A stretch of DNA of 58,331 nucleotides, taken from assembly GCA_030526155.1 (NCBI GenBank), contig JAUNDI010000010.1:1-58331 (forward strand), in the 5' to 3' direction. A program made the translations under genes and the position numbers. Positions 1 to 8,886 of the stretch are shown piece after piece; the stretch's first letter is position 1, and every line of letters begins with the position of its first letter. The DNA comes from Bacteroidia bacterium (GTDB taxonomy: Bacteria; Bacteroidota; Bacteroidia; Bacteroidales; Marinilabiliaceae). The notes under the pieces are model-generated. The model did no database searches. It worked only from the letters and a program-made list of their open reading frames with translations, and was not told where the DNA came from.

Positions 1-2
1 TG

Positions 3-50
3 AAGAAAGATCCCAAATATGAGGCGTTTAGGCAGACGTTTTATAATTGA
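3..50 (+). CDS. 3' end of an unidentified gene (partial)
   Basis: Reading frame 3 is open from the window edge to a TGA at 48-50 and encodes KKDPKYEAFRQTFYN. The residue composition looks like a genuine protein C-terminus. The start lies outside the window, so no function can be given. The other two forward frames hit stops at once (TGA at 1-3 and TGA at 20-22), which mildly supports this frame. The next gene starts 165 bases downstream behind its own promoter-like box. Confidence 0.4.
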   Translation, partial: KKDPKYEAFRQTFYN

Positions 51-155
51 TAGAGGAAAGAGGATAAAGGACAATTGAGGTAAGTGTAATACTTAAAATG
101 ATACACTTTTGAGCAGAAATTAACAAGTGTGTGTACCTTGTCTCTTTTAATTTAT

Positions 156-163
156 TACCTTTG
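156..163 (+). promoter_or_regulatory. -7 box of the serC promoter
   Basis: TACCTTTG matches the Bacteroidota -7 consensus TAnnTTTG and lies 52 bases before the serC start codon. A convincing -33 TTTG at the usual 19-21 base spacing is not seen, only TTG at 138-140. Confidence 0.45.
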
Positions 164-215
164 CGTCAAATTCAGTTAGAAATAAGTATAAACTATATAA
201 AATAACTCACAAGCA

Positions 216-1292
216 ATGAAAAAGCACAACTTTTACGCTGGGCCATCTATTTTGCCACAGTACACAATCAAGAACACAGCAGATGCTATTTTGGATTTTG
301 CAGGCACAGGATTGTCCGTACTAGAGATATCCCATCGTTCCAAGGAGTTTCAAGCTGTTATGGATGAGGCTCAAGCATTGTTTAAGGAATTACTTGACAT
401 TCCAGCCGGTTATGAGGTTGTGTTTTTAGGTGGTGGTGCAAGTTTGCAGTTCTGCATGGTACCATTTAACTTGCTCAATACAAAGGCTGCATACTTGAAG
501 ACAGGTGTTTGGGCTAAGAAGGCTCAGAAAGAGGCAGCTATGTTTGGCGAGATAGTAGAGGTAGCATCTTCAGAGGACAAGACATTCTGCTATATTCCTA
601 AAGGCTTTGAGGCTAAGGTTCCTACAGATGTAGATTATTTCCACTATACATCAAATAATACTATTTATGGTACTGAGATTCGTAAGGATCCAGACGTTAA
701 GGTGCCATTGGTAGCTGATATGTCGTCTGATATTTTCAGTCGTCCTATTGATGTTTCTAAGTACTCTATCATTTATGGTGGTGCTCAGAAGAACTTGGCT
801 CCTGCAGGTGTGACATTTGCTATTGTAAAGCAAGATGCACTTGGTAAGGTAGCACGTCCAATCCCTACAATGTTGGATTATCGTACACATATTGATGGCG
901 GTTCGATGTTCAATACACCTCCATGCGTATCAGTATATGCTGCACTTCAGACATTGAAGTGGTTGAAGGCTGAGGGTGGTGTACAAGAGATGCAACGCAG
1001 AGCAAGAATCAAGGCTGATAAGTTGTACTCTGAGATTGATAGAAACCCATTGTTCAAGGCTACTGTCGCTGACCATGAGGATCGTTCGTACATGAACATC
1101 TGCTTCATTATGAATGATAACTACAAAGAGTTGGAGAACGACTTTATGGAGTTCGCTAAGTCGCAAGGTATGATAGGTATTAAGGGTCACCGTTCAGTAG
1201 GTGGTTTCCGTGCATCTACATACAATGCACTTCCAGAGGAGAGCGTTGACGCTTTGATAGCTACAATGCAAGAGTTTGAGAAGAAGCATTAA
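216..1292 (+). CDS. serC: phosphoserine aminotransferase
   Basis: SerC transfers the amino group of glutamate to 3-phosphohydroxypyruvate, giving phosphoserine, the second step of serine synthesis; the same enzyme can serve pyridoxal phosphate synthesis. The protein is 358 aa, the normal length for the family, and opens with the characteristic [10 protein letters not shown]. The PLP-binding lysine is K192 in the [11 protein letters not shown] motif, and the C-terminus has the family's [15 protein letters not shown] segment. The ATG at 216 sits 52 bases after a TAnnTTTG box. It is followed by a short hairpin and then serA in the same orientation, so the two form a serine operon with possible partial termination between them. 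A serB-type phosphatase gene is not seen in the window. It is a cytosolic enzyme. Confidence 0.96.
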   Translation: MKKHNFYAGPSILPQYTIKNTADAILDFAGTGLSVLEISHRSKEFQAVMDEAQALFKELLDIPAGYEVVFLGGGASLQFCMVPFNLLNTKAAYLKTGVWAKKAQKEAAMFGEIVEVASSEDKTFCYIPKGFEAKVPTDVDYFHYTSNNTIYGTEIRKDPDVKVPLVADMSSDIFSRPIDVSKYSIIYGGAQKNLAPAGVTFAIVKQDALGKVARPIPTMLDYRTHIDGGSMFNTPPCVSVYAALQTLKWLKAEGGVQEMQRRARIKADKLYSEIDRNPLFKATVADHEDRSYMNICFIMNDNYKELENDFMEFAKSQGMIGIKGHRSVGGFRASTYNALPEESVDALIATMQEFEKKH

Positions 1293-1312
1293 TATTATTA
1301 GATAACTCACAC

Positions 1313-1344
1313 AAAGGCGTGGTTTTTAATCACGCCTTTTATTT
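1313..1344 (+). terminator. hairpin between serC and serA
   Basis: A perfect 9-bp stem, AAAGGCGTG paired with CACGCCTTT, encloses a 9-base loop and is followed by a T-rich tract. It lies just after serC and 24 bases before serA, so it either ends or attenuates transcription between the two genes. Confidence 0.75.
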
Positions 1345-1368
1345 ATAAGAAAAAAAATATTTCTAGAT

Positions 1369-2292
1369 ATGACAAAGGTATTAGTTGCTACAGAGAAGCC
1401 TTTTGCAAAGGTAGCTGTAGATGGCATAAAGAAAGTGGTAGAAGAGGCAGGTTTTGAGCTTGCTCTTTTAGAGAAATATACAGCTAAGGCAGAGCTTTTG
1501 GCTGCAGTAGCAGATGCTGACGCTCTTATTATTCGTTCAGACATTGTGGATGCTGAGGTGTTGGACGCAGCAAAGCAGTTGAAGATTGTGGTTAGAGCGG
1601 GTGCTGGTTATGACAATATTGACCTTGCTGCAGCATCGGCACATAATGTATGCGCTATGAATACACCAGGACAGAATGCCAATGCGGTAGCAGAGTTGGC
1701 ACTTGGTCTTATGGTATATTGTGTACGTAATATGTACAACGGTACTAGTGGTACAGAGTTGATGGGCAAGAAGCTAGGTATTCATGCATTTGGTAATGTA
1801 GGTAGAAATGTAGCTCGAGTTGCTAAGGGCTTTGGTATGGAGGTTTATGCATTTGATGCATTCTGTCCAAAAGATGTTATTGAGGCTGCAGGAGTTAAGG
1901 CGTGTGATTCTGTTGAGGAGTTGTACTCTACATGTCAGTTTATCTCACTACATATACCAGCTACAGCAGAGACAAAGAACTCTATTAACAAGGAGTTGGT
2001 TTCTAAGATGCCTAAGGGTGCTGTGCTTGTGAATACTGCACGTAAGGAGGTTATCAATGAGGCTGAGCTTTTGTCATTGATGGCTGAGAGAGAAGATTTG
2101 CGTTATGTAACAGATATTATGCCAGCTGCTGATGCAGATTTCAAGGCACAATTCCCAACAAGATACTTCTCTACACCTAAGAAGATGGGTGCTCAGACAG
2201 CAGAGGCAAATATCAATGCAGGTATTGCTGCAGCGAAGCAGATAGTAGATTTTATTAAGAACGGCAACGAGAAGTTTAGACTCAATAAGTAA
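1369..2292 (+). CDS. serA: D-3-phosphoglycerate dehydrogenase-type protein
   Basis: SerA oxidises 3-phosphoglycerate to 3-phosphohydroxypyruvate with NAD+, the first step of serine synthesis. At 307 aa it is the short form, without a C-terminal ACT or intervening domain. The D-isomer 2-hydroxyacid dehydrogenase fold is clear: RAGAGYDNID (76-85), nucleotide loop AFGNVG (140-145), NTARKEVINE with catalytic R225, and E231. Two motifs depart from textbook: the first glycine of GxGxxG is A140, and the usual catalytic His of TPHxGA is occupied by lysine (TPKKMGA, 269-275). Context next to serC argues strongly for the serine pathway. I believe related Bacteroidales proteins share the Lys, but could not check. 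Cytosolic. Confidence 0.88.
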   Translation: MTKVLVATEKPFAKVAVDGIKKVVEEAGFELALLEKYTAKAELLAAVADADALIIRSDIVDAEVLDAAKQLKIVVRAGAGYDNIDLAAASAHNVCAMNTPGQNANAVAELALGLMVYCVRNMYNGTSGTELMGKKLGIHAFGNVGRNVARVAKGFGMEVYAFDAFCPKDVIEAAGVKACDSVEELYSTCQFISLHIPATAETKNSINKELVSKMPKGAVLVNTARKEVINEAELLSLMAEREDLRYVTDIMPAADADFKAQFPTRYFSTPKKMGAQTAEANINAGIAAAKQIVDFIKNGNEKFRLNK

Positions 2293-2349
2293 TATATTGT
2301 TTGAGTTTTAGGAATAGATTAAGATTCTGACAGATATAGTATTTAAATT

Positions 2350-2385
2350 AAACGGCGCATCCCCGATGAGGATTGCGCCGTTTTT
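2350..2385 (+). terminator. Rho-independent terminator of serA
   Basis: AAACGGCGC pairs with GCGCCGTTT, extended by TCC/GGA, and runs into TTTTT. It lies between serA and the convergent GH43 gene. The T-run favours the plus strand; on the minus strand the tail is weak. Confidence 0.85.
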
Positions 2386-2403
2386 GTTGGGATTGTTTTG
2401 GTA

Positions 2404-3534
2404 TTACTTGTTGTATATTGCTTCAAGCTGTTGAGCCTCCTTTTTAGTGAGGTGAGTGACAGCACCATGCTTCTGCTCGGCGAAGTTGGTGCGAGTCATA
2501 GGACATCCATCCTCGTCGAAGTAACCTAGAGGGGTAAAAGTCTGGAAATCGGTAGTTGAGACGAAACCGAAGTTGTGCGGATGGTGGTGGTAGTTGTCGT
2601 ACATTAAGATCCACTTATCCTCGCCTATAAGTTTCCAGCAGTTAGGAGCCTCGTGAGCTACAGTCTCGCCATCAGAATAATTCTCATCGAAAACATAAGG
2701 ACCAGTTATGTTTTTGCTAGTAGCATGCTTAGGAGTAGCGGTAGATTGGTGGCTGACCACGAAGAGGTGGTAAGTATCACCTACGCGGATGATGTCAGAA
2801 TCTATGACGGTGAATTGAGGTTGGCCTGTCTCGTTGAGAGGCGCTTGGAAGAGTACCTTAGGCTCAGAGATAAGCTCTGTGAAATCGTCATTTACGTAAG
2901 CGTAGAAGATAGAGCATTGGTCGTTATGCATACGCACGGTAAAATGGATCATGATATGGCCGGCCTCGTAGTCGTACACCACCTCGGGGGCCCATACTGC
3001 ACCCGCCTCGCTCCATGGGTAAGGGTTACCATTTATGTCGACCATGCCAGTAGGGAATTGGAAGTTGGCGAAATCGATATTAGTGCGAGTCCAGTGGACG
3101 AGGTCGAACGACTTCATGAGGACGAGGGCGTGGTTGTTTCCCCAGCCGTAGAGAGAGTCGGGGCGTTCCCAGTGAGTGGAGCGATATGAGGAGATAGGTG
3201 CGAAGTGAGGGTTAGACGCGTAAGAAGAGTCGGCGAAGATATGCAGATCCGTCATAGCTAGATAGAAGCCCCCATCGGGACCGCGGAAGATATGAGGATC
3301 GCGGATACCATGTTGGAGAGCAACGGTATCGCCGCTAATGATAGGGCGGTCGGCATTAAGGGCAGACCATTTGTAGCCATCATAGCTCAGAGCCATGTGG
3401 AGAGAGTGGTCGGCATCCTTATGGTAAACCATCAGATACGCCCCCATATCGGATTCGGAGGGAGCGCTAGATTTTAGGGAGCAAGAGGCCAGTGAGCAAG
3501 CCCCTGCCAAGGCTAGGAAAAGTGCTTTATTCAT
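2404..3534 (-). CDS. glycoside hydrolase family 43 lipoprotein
   Basis: This is a predicted exo-acting arabinan- or xylan-type glycosidase (GH43 five-bladed propeller) that matures as a surface or periplasmic lipoprotein. The start at 3534 is preferred over an upstream ATG at 3561 because it places a proper signal peptide and lipobox (LASC, Cys18) at the N-terminus, giving 376 aa. Family features are the RDPHIF motif with the catalytic base D79, a VWAPEV segment, an SDIIRVGDTYHLF strand and a HEAPNCW segment carrying the likely acid glutamate. It stands alone, with no SusC/SusD pair or regulator beside it. Sampled 60-base lines of this gene run near 50% G+C, against roughly 35-45% in neighbours, so acquisition by transfer is possible. 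Exact substrate cannot be told. Confidence 0.8.
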   Translation of the reverse strand: MNKALFLALAGACSLASCSLKSSAPSESDMGAYLMVYHKDADHSLHMALSYDGYKWSALNADRPIISGDTVALQHGIRDPHIFRGPDGGFYLAMTDLHIFADSSYASNPHFAPISSYRSTHWERPDSLYGWGNNHALVLMKSFDLVHWTRTNIDFANFQFPTGMVDINGNPYPWSEAGAVWAPEVVYDYEAGHIMIHFTVRMHNDQCSIFYAYVNDDFTELISEPKVLFQAPLNETGQPQFTVIDSDIIRVGDTYHLFVVSHQSTATPKHATSKNITGPYVFDENYSDGETVAHEAPNCWKLIGEDKWILMYDNYHHHPHNFGFVSTTDFQTFTPLGYFDEDGCPMTRTNFAEQKHGAVTHLTKKEAQQLEAIYNK

Positions 3535-3619
3535 TTTTCTTATGATATAATAATTTGACAATCCAAAGGTAAGAAATATTTCTTTATTATGATACTATAT
3601 TGCTTATGATAATGTTAAT

Positions 3620-3674
3620 CGCTGCACAGCGTCTGGTCTCTGTCTGGTATAAGCGAGGTATAAGCGAGCACCCA
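3620..3674. repeat. 11-bp unit array, locus A
   Basis: Five consecutive degenerate 11-base units fill 3620-3674. The best are GTCTGGTATAA, then GCGAGGTATAA, then GCGAGCACCCA. It lies in the 376-base gap between the divergent GH43 gene and thrA; apart from this array and the thrA promoter I see nothing else there. This locus carries both unit types (GCGAGGTATAA and GAGCACCCA) found in the other arrays of the window. Confidence 0.6.
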
Positions 3675-3858
3675 AAGGAATTATTATAATAAGTGGGGAA
3701 TGATAATATTTTATGTGATTGGTGATTATACACTACCATTGCCAATTGTATATGACAAGAGAGGATGTTTGGCGGGTGAGGTAATATTTTCGTACGCGTA
3801 TTACGTAATTTGCTTTCGTATGAGTGGTTGGGCGGTGTTTTTGAGTATAAAATTGCAA

Positions 3859-3886
3859 TTTGGCGTTAAATAAATCACTATCTTTG
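3859..3886 (+). promoter_or_regulatory. thrA operon promoter
   Basis: TTTG at 3859-3862 and TATCTTTG at 3879-3886 match the Bacteroidota -33 and -7 boxes, though the N16 spacer is shorter than usual. Transcription would start near 3893, about 18 bases before the thrA ATG, leaving no room for an attenuator leader peptide. Confidence 0.55.
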
Positions 3887-3910
3887 CATGCAACAAAATA
3901 TACCTGAAAG

Positions 3911-6331
3911 ATGAATGTACTGAAATTTGGTGGCACCTCGATGGGTACTGCGAATAGCATGACCCAAGTTAAGCAGATTATTTTGAATCATGCGCAACCT
4001 GTTTGTGCGGTAGTTTCGGCTGTAAGTGGCGTAACGGATATGCTACTTAGGGCGGCTAGTATTGCGTCGAAGGGGGAGGATTACAAGCCCTTGTTTGAGG
4101 AGATTGTTGCTAAGCATCATAATATAACAGCCCAGCTATTTTTGCAACCAGAGAAGGTCAATGATGAGTTGGCTCCATTGTTTGAGAAACTTGATAGTAT
4201 GCTTCAAGGAGTGTGCTTGTTGAGAGAGTTGAGCACACGCAGTTTGGAGACCATTTCGGGTTATGGCGAGAGATTTTCGTCATTGATATTAGCGAGATTG
4301 ATACCAGGAGCTAATTTGATAGACAGTCAGGCATTAATCAAGACAGAACGCAGAGGTAGCAGAAACGAGGTTATAGAAGATTTGACCGATGCCAATATTA
4401 AAGGCATTTCGGACCAGATAAAGGGTGTAAATATATTCCCAGGCTTTATATCATCAGACGTTGATAATGAGCCAACTACACTTGGTAGAGGCGGATCGGA
4501 CTATACTGCGGCCATTTTTGCCTCGGCATTAGGAGCAGATGAGTTGGAGATATGGACAGACGTTGACGGCTTTATGTCGGCCGACCCAAGAATTATCTCT
4601 AGAGCCTATGTGCTTGACCATTTGACATATTCGGAAGCCATGGAGCTCTCGCACTTTGGCGCCAAGGTAATATATCCACCAACGATACTCCCAGCGTTAA
4701 AGAAGAATATACCTATTTATATAAAGAACACCTTTAACCCTACAGCCCCTGGCACACGTATTGACTCTGTAGAGAATAAGAGTTTGACTACGAAGATTAA
4801 AGGTATTTCTAGTATTCCTAATGTATCGCTTATTACAATACAATGTATTGCGATGGTAGGAGTATCAGGTATGTCTATGCGACTCTTTAGGGCATTGGCG
4901 CAGAAATATATCAATGTTATATTGATTTCTCAAGCCTCTTCGGAGAATACTATATCTATAGTAGTAGAGAAGAATGAGGCAGAGAGAGCTGCCCAGGTAA
5001 TCAACGAAGAGTTTGCGGATGAGATTGAGAAGTCGCACGCTACAGCGGTAAAGATAGACACCAATATGGCTGTAGTTGCCATTGTAGGTAATAGGATGCG
5101 CCATAATACTGGTGTGGCAGGTACACTTTTCAATGCTGTAGGTAAGAACGGTATTAATGTATATGCCATTGCGCAAGGCGCGAGTGAGGTAAATATCTCA
5201 TTTGTGGTAAAGCAAGAAGATTTGAAGAAGACCTTGAATGTAGTACACGACTCATTCTTCCTATCGCAATATAAAGTATTGCATATCTTCTTGGCTGGAG
5301 TAGGAACTGTAGGCGGTAAGTTGATTCAGAAATTGACTCAGCAAGCAGAGAAGCTACGCAATAATGACAAATTGATGGTAAGAGTTGCTGGAGTATGTAA
5401 CTCGAAGAATATGGTATTGAACCCACAAGGCCTTGATTTGTCGGACATTAAGTCGCTATTGCAAGAAGGTACCCCTACGACACCTAGAGACTTTGCGCAA
5501 GCCATAATAGACTTGAACTTAGCAAACTCTGTATTTGTAGACTGTACAGCATCGGCAGATGTAGCGGCGGTATACGATATGATGCTTGAGAACAACATTA
5601 ACGTTGTTACAGCCAATAAGATAGCCTCGTCATCGGCCTACGAGCACTATAAGAAGTTGAAGCAGACAGCCAAGGATAAGGGAGTACGCTTCCACTTTGA
5701 GACCAATGTAGGAGCTGCATTACCTATTATCTCTCCAATTAACGACTTGATAAAGAGTGGAGATAGGATATTGAAGTTAGAGGCTGTACTATCTGGTACT
5801 CTCAACTATATCTGTGGAGAGCTATCGGCAGAGAAGTCACTATCTGTAGTAATTGCGGAAGCCAAAGCAAAAGGATACTCAGAGCCAGACCCTAGAGTAG
5901 ACCTAAGCGGCACAGACGTTGCTCGTAAAATTTTGATATTAGCTCGAGAGTCGGGCTATGCCCTAGAGATGTCAGATATTGATAAGACGCCATTTGTACC
6001 ACAAGAGTATATGGATGTTGATTCGGTAGACACCTTTATGGAGAAGGTAAAAGAGCTAGATGCAGAATTTGAGGCTAGAAGAAAAGCCCTTGCAGACAAA
6101 GGATTGAAACTCAGATATGTAGCAACCTTTGAGGAGGGTAAAGCAAAGATAGGCTTCAAAGAGGTAGGAGAGGAAGACCCATTGTATCATCTTGATGCAT
6201 CTAATAATATTGTGTTGATATCATCTGATAATTATAAGCAACACCCTATGCAGATTAAAGGATATGGAGCTGGAGCAGATGTGACAGCATCCGGAGTATT
6301 TGCAGATATTATTAAAGTTGCGAACCTATAA
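3911..6331 (+). CDS. thrA: bifunctional aspartate kinase / homoserine dehydrogenase I
   Basis: This fused enzyme phosphorylates aspartate and reduces aspartate semialdehyde to homoserine, the first and third steps of the threonine and methionine branch. The 806-aa length fits the ThrA family. The N-terminal kinase opens with KFGGTSMG and carries the GRGGSDYTAAIFA and TDVDGFMSADP motifs. Two ACT-type regulatory segments follow (near 315-450), which in the family bind threonine. The dehydrogenase NAD(P) loop GVGTVGG lies at about 463-469, followed by TANKIA and LSGTLNYI motifs. It leads a compact operon with an apgM-like gene and thrC, with gaps of 36 and 18 bases. Feedback inhibition by threonine is family knowledge, not visible here. 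Confidence 0.96.
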   Translation: MNVLKFGGTSMGTANSMTQVKQIILNHAQPVCAVVSAVSGVTDMLLRAASIASKGEDYKPLFEEIVAKHHNITAQLFLQPEKVNDELAPLFEKLDSMLQGVCLLRELSTRSLETISGYGERFSSLILARLIPGANLIDSQALIKTERRGSRNEVIEDLTDANIKGISDQIKGVNIFPGFISSDVDNEPTTLGRGGSDYTAAIFASALGADELEIWTDVDGFMSADPRIISRAYVLDHLTYSEAMELSHFGAKVIYPPTILPALKKNIPIYIKNTFNPTAPGTRIDSVENKSLTTKIKGISSIPNVSLITIQCIAMVGVSGMSMRLFRALAQKYINVILISQASSENTISIVVEKNEAERAAQVINEEFADEIEKSHATAVKIDTNMAVVAIVGNRMRHNTGVAGTLFNAVGKNGINVYAIAQGASEVNISFVVKQEDLKKTLNVVHDSFFLSQYKVLHIFLAGVGTVGGKLIQKLTQQAEKLRNNDKLMVRVAGVCNSKNMVLNPQGLDLSDIKSLLQEGTPTTPRDFAQAIIDLNLANSVFVDCTASADVAAVYDMMLENNINVVTANKIASSSAYEHYKKLKQTAKDKGVRFHFETNVGAALPIISPINDLIKSGDRILKLEAVLSGTLNYICGELSAEKSLSVVIAEAKAKGYSEPDPRVDLSGTDVARKILILARESGYALEMSDIDKTPFVPQEYMDVDSVDTFMEKVKELDAEFEARRKALADKGLKLRYVATFEEGKAKIGFKEVGEEDPLYHLDASNNIVLISSDNYKQHPMQIKGYGAGADVTASGVFADIIKVANL

Positions 6332-6367
6332 TCTGAATAAGATATAATAAACATAGGCGATAATAAG

Positions 6368-7567
6368 ATGAAGTATTTAGTAATATTGACTGACGGTGCA
6401 GCTGATGAGCCAATTGCCGAATTTGGAGGCAAGACATGCTTTCAGCAAGCCAATAAGCCAAATATAGACAAGTTGGCCAGCATATCATCATTAGGTATGC
6501 TAAAGACTGTCCCAGACTCCTTGCATCCAGGTTCGGAGGTTGCGAATATGACCATTATGGGATATGAGACCGAGAAGTTGTACCAGGGACGAGGAGTGCT
6601 AGAGGCAGCTGCTATAGGTATAGACTTTGAGGATACAGACCTAGTAATGCGTTGTAATATATGCACTAGGACAGAAGATACGCTTGTGAACCATTCAGGT
6701 GGGCATATCACTACAGAGGAGGCAGGAGAGCTTATTGACGAGCTCAATGCCAAGTTAGGATCTGATAGGGTAAAGTTCTATAAAGGCGTTAGTTATCGTC
6801 ATATCTTGATTATCAAAGGCGGCAAGAACGACTTTACGATGACTCCACCACACGATGTACCAGGAGCCAAGGTAGTAGATGTATTACCAAAGCCTATGGG
6901 GGCATCGAGTGAGACCTGCGAGTTGGTAAAAGAATTGATGGCAAAATCGCAAGCTATACTTGAGGCCCATCCAGTGAACCAGAAGAGGGTAGCGGCAGGC
7001 AAGATGATGGCGAATACGATATGGCCATGGTCGGCAGGCTTCAAGCCAAGTATGCCAACCATTAAGCAGATGTATCCTCAGATTAAGAAAGCCGCTGTGA
7101 TATCAGCAGTAGACTTGATATACGGTATTGGTAGATTAGCCGATATGGATCCTATATATGTAGAGGGGTCAACCGGCCTATATAATACCAACTTTGAGGG
7201 CAAGGCAAAAGCAGCCATAGATGCATTGAAAGACAACGACTACGTATATTTGCATATGGAGGCACCAGACGAGGCCGGACATGAAGGCGACGCCAAGTTG
7301 AAAGTTCAGACCATAGAAGATATAGACAAGAAAGTTGTTGGTCCGATTATGGAAGCTGTGAACCTTGACGAGGTAACTATAGCGCTATTACCAGACCATC
7401 CGACACCATGCGCTATAAAGACACATACGCGAACAGATATACCATTTATACTACATAAGCCAGGCAGAAAGGCAGACGGTATAGATAGATATGATGAAGA
7501 ATCGGCCAAGGGCGGCTCATATGGACGACTAGTTCTAATGGAGTTCATGGCAGAAATGATGAAGTAA
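6368..7567 (+). CDS. ApgM-type phosphoglycerate mutase, probable homoserine kinase analogue
   Basis: The 399-aa protein belongs to the archaeal-type cofactor-independent phosphoglycerate mutase family in the alkaline phosphatase superfamily. Seen features are the metal-binding D9 in LTDGAADEP, the nucleophile serine S56 in PGSEVANM, and the C-terminal HMEAPDEAGHEGD and LLPDHPTPC metal motifs. It sits between thrA and thrC exactly where thrB would be, and no thrB-like gene is seen in the window. Members in this position in Bacteroidota have been proposed as functional analogues of homoserine kinase, which would supply O-phosphohomoserine to ThrC. That assignment is inference from context; a true mutase role in glycolysis cannot be excluded from sequence. 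Confidence 0.8.
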   Translation: MKYLVILTDGAADEPIAEFGGKTCFQQANKPNIDKLASISSLGMLKTVPDSLHPGSEVANMTIMGYETEKLYQGRGVLEAAAIGIDFEDTDLVMRCNICTRTEDTLVNHSGGHITTEEAGELIDELNAKLGSDRVKFYKGVSYRHILIIKGGKNDFTMTPPHDVPGAKVVDVLPKPMGASSETCELVKELMAKSQAILEAHPVNQKRVAAGKMMANTIWPWSAGFKPSMPTIKQMYPQIKKAAVISAVDLIYGIGRLADMDPIYVEGSTGLYNTNFEGKAKAAIDALKDNDYVYLHMEAPDEAGHEGDAKLKVQTIEDIDKKVVGPIMEAVNLDEVTIALLPDHPTPCAIKTHTRTDIPFILHKPGRKADGIDRYDEESAKGGSYGRLVLMEFMAEMMK

Positions 7568-7585
7568 ATAATAGAATAACGAGAT

Positions 7586-8869
7586 ATGAAATTCTACAGC
7601 ACAAACAACAAAGAGCATTGGTCTGATTTGAAGAGTGCAGTACTCAAAGGTCTTGCTCCAGACAAAGGCTTATATATGCCAGAGTTTATTCCAGTATTGC
7701 CACAAGAGTTTTGGGATTGGCTACCTGGTAAGAGTATGGGAGAGATAGGCTTTGAGGTATTGAAGCACTTCTTCTGTCCTGATATTCCAGAAGATAAGTT
7801 CAAGGCCATGGTAGAAGATGCCTTTAACTTCCCAGTACCAGTTGTAGAGGTTAAGAAAGGAGTTTACTCGCTCGAGTTGTTCCATGGACCTACACTAGCA
7901 TTTAAGGATGTAGGTGCTAGATTCTTGGCTAGAGTAATGGCATATTTCGCTGATTTTGGAGGTCGTCCAATTAACGTACTTGCTGCTACATCAGGCGATA
8001 CAGGATCAGCAGTAGCAAACGGCTTTTTGGGAGTAAAGAATGTCTATGTACATGTACTTTACCCATCGGGCCTTGTGTCAGAGATACAAGAGAAGCAGTT
8101 TACTACACTTGGACAGAACGTTACGGCATACGAGGTAGACGGTGTATTTGACGACTGTCAGCGTATGGTTAAGCAAGCGTTTATGGACCCTAAGATGTCT
8201 ACAGAGCATGTATTGACATCGGCCAACTCTATAAACCTTGCGCGATTCCTCCCACAGTCGGTATACTACTTCCATGCCTTGGCGCAGATGCCAAAAGAGG
8301 ATTGGGGCAAGCTAGTAATATGTGTACCAAGTGGTAACTTCGGTGATATTACAGCAGGTCTTATAGCTTGGAAGATGGGTATGCCAGTTAAGAGATTCAT
8401 TGCGGCGGTAAATGCCAATAAAGTATTCCCAGAGTTCTTGCAGTCGGGCAAATATAACCCACAACCATCTATTGCAACTATAGCAAACGCTATGGATGTA
8501 GGAGATCCATCGAACTTTGCGCGAGTATTTGAGCTCTTTAATGGCAGTGTAGATGAGATGAAGAAATTGATATCAAGTAGAAGCTACTCTGACGAGCAGA
8601 TTGGCGCTACTATGAAGAAGGTATCAGAAGAGACAGGCTACACATGTGACCCACATGGTGCGGTAGGTTATGCTGCATTGGAAGATGAGCTTAGTGGTGA
8701 TGAGATAGGAATATTCCTAGAGACAGCACATCCAGCCAAGTTTAAAGCCACTGTAGAGAAGTACATAGGCAAAGAGGTTGAGATACCAGCACGCTTGCAG
8801 AAATTTATGGATGGTGAGAAGAAGTCGATATCTATCAAGGCAGACTTCAATTTGCTCCAAGTGAAATAA
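7586..8869 (+). CDS. thrC: threonine synthase
   Basis: ThrC converts O-phosphohomoserine to threonine with PLP. The 427-aa protein is of the class with a long N-terminal region typical of bacteria and yeast: MKFYSTNN and the GLAPDKGLYMPE motif at the start. The PLP lysine is K107 in GPTLAFKDVGARF. The phosphate-binding loop TSGDTGSAVANGF follows, and VPSGNFGDITAGLIA lies mid-protein. It is the third gene of the threonine operon. A promoter for the next small gene overlaps its last codons. Cytosolic; normal length; no anomaly seen. Confidence 0.96.
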   Translation: MKFYSTNNKEHWSDLKSAVLKGLAPDKGLYMPEFIPVLPQEFWDWLPGKSMGEIGFEVLKHFFCPDIPEDKFKAMVEDAFNFPVPVVEVKKGVYSLELFHGPTLAFKDVGARFLARVMAYFADFGGRPINVLAATSGDTGSAVANGFLGVKNVYVHVLYPSGLVSEIQEKQFTTLGQNVTAYEVDGVFDDCQRMVKQAFMDPKMSTEHVLTSANSINLARFLPQSVYYFHALAQMPKEDWGKLVICVPSGNFGDITAGLIAWKMGMPVKRFIAAVNANKVFPEFLQSGKYNPQPSIATIANAMDVGDPSNFARVFELFNGSVDEMKKLISSRSYSDEQIGATMKKVSEETGYTCDPHGAVGYAALEDELSGDEIGIFLETAHPAKFKATVEKYIGKEVEIPARLQKFMDGEKKSISIKADFNLLQVK

Positions 8870-8882
8870 TATTCTATCTTTG
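8851..8882 (+). promoter_or_regulatory. promoter overlapping the 3' end of thrC
   Basis: TTTG at 8851-8854, a 20-base spacer and TATCTTTG at 8875-8882 form an excellent Bacteroidota promoter. The -33 box lies inside the thrC coding region. Transcription should start about 7 bases past the middle of the -7 box, close to 8886, which is essentially at the ATG (8887) of the next gene. Confidence 0.65.
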
Positions 8883-8886
8883 CGAC

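Noticed and set aside
2653-3189. 178-codon open frame opposite the GH43 gene
   Set aside because: The minus-strand gene has a lipobox and family motifs; the plus frame is low-complexity and lacks any domain.
3887-3910. threonine attenuator leader before thrA
   Set aside because: The predicted transcript start is only about 18 bases from the ATG, too short for a leader peptide and terminator.
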